Shown piece after piece: positions 23,651-28,066 of a stretch of 28,066 nt of DNA (the stretch's first letter is position 1; every line of letters begins with the position of its first letter). Source of the DNA: FEN-727 sp036508635 (GTDB lineage: Bacteria > Actinomycetota > Geothermincolia > Fen-727 > Anoxymicrobiaceae); assembly GCA_036508635.1 (NCBI GenBank), contig DATCGY010000130.1, positions 1 through 28,066 on the forward strand, written 5' to 3'. The notes beneath the pieces are model-generated. The model did no database searches, was not told where the DNA came from, and was given only the letters and a program-made list of their open reading frames with translations. The translations under genes and the position numbers were made by a program.

Positions 23651-25483
23651 ATGACGATGAGCGATAAGGAAACGAGTGGTAAAAACGGTGCGACCGACAT
23701 CGAGAACGACTTCAGGTTCAGCCCGAGGTCAAACCGCGCCGGCGAGATAAACTGGCGACATTGGGGCGATGAAGCGTTCGAGGAAGCCGCAGCCGAAGGC
23801 AAGCTCGTCCTCCTTTCGATCTCGGCCGTGTGGTGCCACTGGTGTCACGTCATGGACGAGACTACTTATTCCGACCCGGGCGTGATCGAGCGTATCAACC
23901 GCGACTACATACCCGTAAGGGTGGACAGCGACAAGCGGCCTGACATAAACCGCAGGTACAACCAGGGAGGATGGCCCACCACCGCGTTCCTCGTCCCATC
24001 CGGGAGGGCTGTGGCGGGGCTCACCTACTCTCCGCCGGAGCAACTGACGCAGTTGCTGGACAAGCTTTCCCACGTCTACAGAGACCGCAAGAGCGAGATC
24101 GAAACCGAAGCGGCCTCGGCGGGCGCCGAAGAGCGTGAGCTCCTGAGGTCCATGACTGGTAGCTCTGATGTCGATCCGGATACGTCCGTGGAAGTCCAGG
24201 CCGAGATATTGCGCTCCTGGGACCGCGGCTTCGGAGGGCTCGGGGATGCCCCGAAGTTCCCACCATCCGGCGCGCTCGAGTTCGCGCTCGCGCGGTACCT
24301 CGAGACAGATGACCAGGCGCTCAGGTCGTTCGTAATATCTACACTGGACGGGATGAGCCTCGGAGGGCTCTACGACAAGGCCGAGGGTGGATTCTTCCGC
24401 TACGCGACGGCCAGGGACTGGAGCGCGCCGCATTACGAGAAGATGCTTTCTGACAACGCCGACCTCATCTTCCTCTACCTTGCCGCTTCCACTGTGTTGG
24501 ACCGGCCTGACTATGCCCAGATCGCAAGGGGTGCGCTCGACTACGTTATCCACAACCTCCTCGACGACGAGGGGAGGGGCTTCTACGGTAGCCAGGACGC
24601 GGACGAGCTCTATTACCACCGCGATGCCCGGGGCAGGACTTCCATGGATTCGCCGGCCGTCGACCGTACGATCTACGTCGATACGACTTCCCAGATGATC
24701 TCCGCGCTGGTGCTCGGGGCATCCGTACTGGACGACCCGGACTTGCTCAGGATCGCCCTGCGCGTGAGCGACTTCATCTGGAGGCAGGGATTCAGACACG
24801 GAACCGGGATGTGCCATTTCATCAGCATCCCCGCTGGAACTCCGGAGCTCTGGGGCCAGCCGGCCGACCAGGTCAACTTCCTCAGGGCGCTCATCGATCT
24901 GTACCAGGTTTCCCCGGAGCCGCGTTTCCTCGAGCGTGCGATCGAACTGGGCCGGACGATAGTGGAGCGTTTCGTGGGAGAGAGAGGTTGGTTCGGCGAG
25001 GCATCCGCGCGCGACAGTGCCGGTCTGCGGGTGCTGGACGATATTCCGACGGACGTACCCGACATATTGATAAACGGCAACGGGGCGCGTGCCCTGCTGG
25101 CCCTTGAAGAGCTCGCTCCGGGACATGGTTTTGCTGAGGTTGCGAAGGGAGTGCTCGAATTACTGGCCGGTAAGTACATAGAGCATAAATATTTTTCCGC
25201 CGGTTACGCTCTGGCTGTCGAGATGCTCGAAAAGGGCTTGATAGAGGTCAGGGTGGCGCCGGGCGACTCCGCGGGTGAGCGCGACAGGTTAACCAGGGCC
25301 GCGGCGGCGGCCTTCAACCCGCGGAAACTCGTACGGCTGGAGACCGTCGAAGACTATGTGCCCCTCGATACCGAGACGGAGGGACCTCCGGCGGTCGTAT
25401 GTTCAGCGGGTGACAGGTGTTTGCCCGTGTACAACACGGATGAGTTGAAAGAAGCGCTGGCTTCACTCGCGAGTGGCGCTTGA
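23651..25483 (+). CDS. Thioredoxin-domain protein of the YyaL/DUF255 (SPATA20-like) family
   Basis: The 610-residue product has an N-terminal thioredoxin-like domain with the family block 'VWCHWCHVMDETTY' (Cys62-His-Trp-Cys65), then 'RDYIPVRVDSDKRPDINRRYNQ' and 'GGWPTTAFLVPSG'. The large remainder is an alpha/alpha six-hairpin toroid of the glycoside-hydrolase-like type: 'DRGFGGLGDAPKFP', 'GGLYDKAEGGFFRYATARDWSAPHYEKML' and 'GRGFYGSQDADEL'. The catalytic role of this widespread family is not settled. It is cytoplasmic (no signal peptide). Length is slightly short for the family, whose members are often 650-700 residues. An in-frame ATG at 23657 is an alternative start; the ribosome site is weak (GGCGG). 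Confidence 0.88.
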   Translation: MTMSDKETSGKNGATDIENDFRFSPRSNRAGEINWRHWGDEAFEEAAAEGKLVLLSISAVWCHWCHVMDETTYSDPGVIERINRDYIPVRVDSDKRPDINRRYNQGGWPTTAFLVPSGRAVAGLTYSPPEQLTQLLDKLSHVYRDRKSEIETEAASAGAEERELLRSMTGSSDVDPDTSVEVQAEILRSWDRGFGGLGDAPKFPPSGALEFALARYLETDDQALRSFVISTLDGMSLGGLYDKAEGGFFRYATARDWSAPHYEKMLSDNADLIFLYLAASTVLDRPDYAQIARGALDYVIHNLLDDEGRGFYGSQDADELYYHRDARGRTSMDSPAVDRTIYVDTTSQMISALVLGASVLDDPDLLRIALRVSDFIWRQGFRHGTGMCHFISIPAGTPELWGQPADQVNFLRALIDLYQVSPEPRFLERAIELGRTIVERFVGERGWFGEASARDSAGLRVLDDIPTDVPDILINGNGARALLALEELAPGHGFAEVAKGVLELLAGKYIEHKYFSAGYALAVEMLEKGLIEVRVAPGDSAGERDRLTRAAAAAFNPRKLVRLETVEDYVPLDTETEGPPAVVCSAGDRCLPVYNTDELKEALASLASGA

Positions 25484-25582
25484 GAAGAAGAGAGTAACGA
25501 AGTTGTTGACAGGGGGAAGGGGGCAAATTGAATATAGCGCGGTCAAGGGCTCCTGGCGACGCCTCCTCCCCCGTCAGCACAG

Positions 25583-25672
25583 GAAAGTGGGGTCAGGTCT
25601 TTTATTGTTTGCTATTGTCCTCTGCTCAAGATAACTGTAGTAGCAAACAATAAAAGACCTGACCCCACTTTC
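25583..25672. repeat. 90-bp element with 32-bp perfect inverted arms
   Basis: The arm at 25583-25614 is the exact reverse complement of 25641-25672, around a 26-base loop. The arms contain GTGGGGTCAGGTCTTTTATT. I recall this GTGGGGTCAGGTCTT string as recurring in intergenic palindromes across many bacterial genomes and linked to REP-associated (IS200-like) tyrosine transposases; that is from memory. It carries no ORF and sits between two convergent genes, so it is a non-autonomous mobile palindrome that may also stop transcription from both sides. Confidence 0.75.
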
Positions 25673-25688
25673 TCCGGTGGTCAGACTC

Positions 25689-25713
25689 GAGCCGGGGTTC
25701 AAAACCCCGGCTC
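25689..25713. terminator. Strong hairpin between convergent genes
   Basis: GAGCCGGGGTT and AACCCCGGCTC pair perfectly (11 bp) around a CAA loop. No T-run follows on either strand, so it is a weak call as an intrinsic terminator. It shares GCCGGGGTT with the hairpin at 23486-23505. Confidence 0.4.
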
Positions 25714-25754
25714 TCGCTTACTCCCAGCGACTCAAAAATGGGGAACGGCGAAGA

Positions 25755-26690
25755 TCAGGTGTTCTTCAGGATGAGGTCGGAGGTTGTGTCGGCGCACCAG
25801 TCGATGATGGCGGAACAGGTTGTTGAGCGTTCGACGAAGTCGGCAAGGTCCTGCTCGGAGTCGAAGGGTCTTGCTATATCGAGGCATTCGAGCGATTGGA
25901 ACTTCTGCCCGAAACTTTCGATGACGCGGCCTGCGACAGACCAAAGTTCCGGGCGGTCGAGGTGGCGCATGGTGTTGAACTCTCCGACGAGGAGGGAGCC
26001 CAGGGCGCCACGGAAGCCGGCATCGCGCGGGTCGATCCCCCAGACAATACCGGTGGCCATAAGCGCTCCGGCGAGTGCACCGCACAACCCACCCGCAAGA
26101 CCCACGCCCCCGTCTAGAGCTACGGAGATCGTCTCCTGGAGGTCACTACCAATGCCTGTGAGCTCGCGTATCTTTCGCAGGACGGGACCGGCGCAGTACC
26201 CGGAGGAAGAATTCGCGCTTCCCTCGTTCGACGGGCGGGGTGGAGCGCCGATTTCACTGACAAGGCGCTCGGCACCCGCACCCGCATGCTTTATGCAGCG
26301 AGTGTACGCCTTGCCTGAAAAGAGGTAGTTCGCGATGCCGCCAATTGTTGTGAGAGAAGTGTCGGTGCGCTCGCGGCACAGGGTGCTGCCGAACCGTTCC
26401 TCGAACCATCGGGTGTACTCCTTGAGTTGCCTGTAGACTTCGGCACGGCACTCGTCGTCTCCCGAGGTCAGATTGTCTTCGTTGGCCAGGGCAATCGCGA
26501 GGCACCCTCCTGAAACCACCCCGCACGTCGAGCCCCGGTTGAGAGCTCCGCCCTCGAGAGGGTGCGCGGCCTTAACGGCGCCGCGGTCCGACATCCCTGT
26601 ACCGTGCACGACAGTACTCAATGTCGCCTGGCTTCAGTTGATGTAGGTGACAAGGCGCTTGGCGACGATGTCGGAAGGTCGCTCGCTCAT
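25755..26690 (-). CDS. Tandem C_GCAxxG_C_C family protein, predicted selenoprotein (TGA at 26634-26636 read as Sec19)
   Basis: Reading through one TGA gives 311 residues with two C_GCAxxG_C_C domains, a putative redox family with four conserved cysteines. Domain 1 has Sec19 (TGA), Cys56 in 'CGVVSGG', Cys105 in 'FGSTLC' and Cys132. Domain 2 has Cys166, Cys203 in 'CGALAG', Cys269 and Cys292. Sec19-to-Cys56 and Cys166-to-Cys203 are both 37 residues, and Leu at +5 and Thr-Gly at +12/+13 after each also match. The ATG at 26690 has GGAGGAG four bases upstream. The alternative start, TTG 26621, lies after the TGA, has no ribosome site and drops the first conserved position. A SECIS-like hairpin follows the TGA. 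A simple nonsense mutation is the main rival. No signal peptide is seen. Confidence 0.78.
26599..26617 (-). promoter_or_regulatory. Candidate bacterial SECIS hairpin
   Basis: Downstream of the TGA, GUACUGU (26617-26611) pairs with ACGGUAC (26605-26599), seven pairs including one G-U, around a CGUGC loop. The loop G at 26609 is 24 bases after the TGA, inside the usual 16-37 range, and is followed by U as in many bacterial SECIS loops. A competing 6-bp stem (26627-26622 with 26613-26608) has its loop G only 14 bases away. Confidence 0.55.
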
Positions 26691-26856
26691 CTCTCCTCCG
26701 TTCTGACGCCCTCGATACGCGGCGCCGCTTATTATATAGCCTGGGGTCGACACCATAGGCATGCCGCGCTCCCACCAGGGGTGACAAGCGGGTTTAAATG
26801 CCTTGCTCCTCTGTAGTACGCTAGACCCGAAAGTCTCATCCAGAAGGGACGGCTTC

Positions 26857-27951
26857 ATGAGTTCTCTACGAGTAGGCATAGTGGGGCTTCCAAACGCCGG
26901 AAAGACGACTCTCTTTAACGCGCTGTCGCGAGCCGGGGCGCTGGTCGCCTCTTACCCGTTTACCACGGTCGAGCCGAACGTCGGGGTGGTGCCTGTCCCT
27001 GACCCACGCCTCGCCGAGGTCGCGCGCCTCGCGGAATGCGGGCGGACTGTCAATGCGACAGTGCGCTTCGTCGACATCGCGGGTCTCGTCGAGGGCGCGA
27101 GCAAGGGTGAAGGCCTCGGCAACCGCTTTCTCGCGAACATACGGGAGGTCGACGCGGTTGCCCACGTCGTAAGAGCTTTCGAAGCGGGGGATGTTTCGCA
27201 CGTCGAGGGCTCCATTGACCCGGTGCACGACCTCGAGCTGATCGAGACAGAGCTCCGCCTGGCCGACCTCGAGGTCCTCGCCCGTGAGCTGGACAGGGCG
27301 AGGCAGGCGGCAAAGAGCGGCAACAGGGACTGCCTTGCCAGGGTCGAGGCATTGACCAGGATAGAGGAGGCAGTGAGCAGCGATAACATGCCGGACCGCG
27401 CCGCAGTTGCCAGGGCGCTGGCCCAGAATGCTCCCGACGCGGGACTCCTGGTGCTCAAGCCGACCCTTATCGTGCTGAACACCGGCGAGTCAAGTGCGGA
27501 TGGCGAGCGGTTCGAGCGGCAGATGAGAGAATGGGCTGAACCGCGCGGACTTCCGGTCCTCACCGTCAATGCCGAGATCGAAGCGGAGCTCGCGGAGCTC
27601 GAGCCTGAGGACGCGGCGGAGTTCGAGGTCGAGATGGGCATAGAGGAGGAGAGCCTCGCCCGCGTGGTCAGGGCCGGCTACGAACTTCTCGGTCTCATCA
27701 CCTTCTTCTCGATAGACTCCGGAGAGTGCAGGGCCTGGCCCGTGCCCACCGGCTCCAGTGCAAGCTACGCCGCGGGTTGTATTCATACAGACTTCGAGCG
27801 CGGCTTCGTCAAGGCCGAGATAGTACACCAGGAAGATTTTATCTCGTGCGGTTGCTTCTCAGCGGCTCGTGACGCGGGCGCGATTCGCCTGGAGGGACGC
27901 GACTACATCGTCCAAGACGGCGACGTAATCCACTTCAAGTTCGCTACGTAA
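26857..27951 (+). CDS. ychF: YchF/Obg-family redox-regulated ATPase
   Basis: The 364-residue product is the universal YchF P-loop NTPase. G1 'GLPNAGKT' is at 10-17, followed by 'SYPFTTVEPNVGVVPVPDPRL', the G3-like 'DIAGLVEGASKGEGLGNRFL' and 'VDAVAHVVRAFE'. The G4 position reads 'LNTGE', the N-x-x-E form that gives YchF its preference for ATP over GTP. A coiled-coil helical insert lies at about 130-190. The C-terminal TGS domain ends with 'AWPVPTGSSASYAAGCIHTDFERGFVKAEI'. It associates with ribosomes in the cytoplasm. ATG 26857 follows AAGGGA by 8 bases; the frame extends to 26803 but those residues are not YchF-like. It diverges from the selenoprotein gene. Confidence 0.95.
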   Translation: MSSLRVGIVGLPNAGKTTLFNALSRAGALVASYPFTTVEPNVGVVPVPDPRLAEVARLAECGRTVNATVRFVDIAGLVEGASKGEGLGNRFLANIREVDAVAHVVRAFEAGDVSHVEGSIDPVHDLELIETELRLADLEVLARELDRARQAAKSGNRDCLARVEALTRIEEAVSSDNMPDRAAVARALAQNAPDAGLLVLKPTLIVLNTGESSADGERFERQMREWAEPRGLPVLTVNAEIEAELAELEPEDAAEFEVEMGIEEESLARVVRAGYELLGLITFFSIDSGECRAWPVPTGSSASYAAGCIHTDFERGFVKAEIVHQEDFISCGCFSAARDAGAIRLEGRDYIVQDGDVIHFKFAT

Positions 27952-28066
27952 CTATTACGCTGTGTCCGGCTCGGCATGTGTGTTCGATAGGAAGATCGAG
28001 CAGATGGGGTACGGTAATGCACATGTGGTGCCGGCAACGCGGTAGCATGATTGACCAGTCGGGCAG

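Overview
The window is GC-rich, with compact genes on both strands, strong GGAGG-type ribosome sites and some GTG/TTG starts. No rRNA, tRNA, CRISPR array or complete transposon was seen. The gene content (flavin and thiol redox proteins, a fused family I CoA-transferase, DUF5661 and DUF6485 proteins, a C_GCAxxG_C_C protein, a zinc/manganese-type ABC system, a TetR-controlled ABC-2 exporter) fits an uncultured, probably anaerobic bacterium. A deep-branching actinomycete lineage is my guess; the sequence does not prove it.

Layout. 1-100 holds a cut-off reverse-strand ORF. 314-3500 is a forward run: a beta-propeller lipoprotein, a DUF6941-like protein, a flavin reductase and an iron-sulfur-flavoprotein-like reductase, ending against a reverse CYTH gene. 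4282-5535 is an MFS transporter. 5634-9103 is a TetR/ABC ATPase/ABC permease unit behind a promoter with two tandem palindromic operators. 9273-12581 holds two reverse flavoenzymes (a VAO/GlcD-type oxidase and a phytoene-desaturase-like oxidoreductase). 12712-13866 is a sigma-54 gene that has lost its DNA-binding end through an apparent frameshift, abutting a reverse DUF5661 gene. 14114-14841 is a long non-coding gap with hairpins that could be a structured RNA. 14842-18142 is a cyclophilin lipoprotein followed by a tightly coupled metal-uptake operon. Then come a GT4 glycosyltransferase, a fused CoA-transferase, a possible small RNA, a reverse metallophosphoesterase/DUF6485 pair, a tiny Cys-rich ORF, a YyaL-type thioredoxin-fold protein, a 90-bp near-perfect palindrome, a C_GCAxxG_C_C protein and YchF.

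The most important observation is at 25755-26690 (reverse). The C_GCAxxG_C_C gene would normally be called from a TTG at 26621, but a good ribosome site and ATG lie 69 bases upstream in the same frame, separated only by one TGA at 26634-26636. The protein is a tandem duplication, and the TGA falls exactly on the position of the first conserved Cys: TGA-to-CG spacing is 37 residues in repeat 1 and Cys-to-CG spacing is 37 in repeat 2. Just downstream of the TGA is a 7-bp hairpin with a GU-containing loop at SECIS-like distance. This is best read as a selenocysteine codon, making a two-domain selenoprotein with Sec in one domain and Cys in the other.

Redox chemistry recurs along the window (flavoredoxin-like protein, Isf-like flavoprotein, CHWC thioredoxin-like protein, several Cys-rich small proteins, the selenoprotein), but these genes are not in one operon, so a shared pathway is not claimed.
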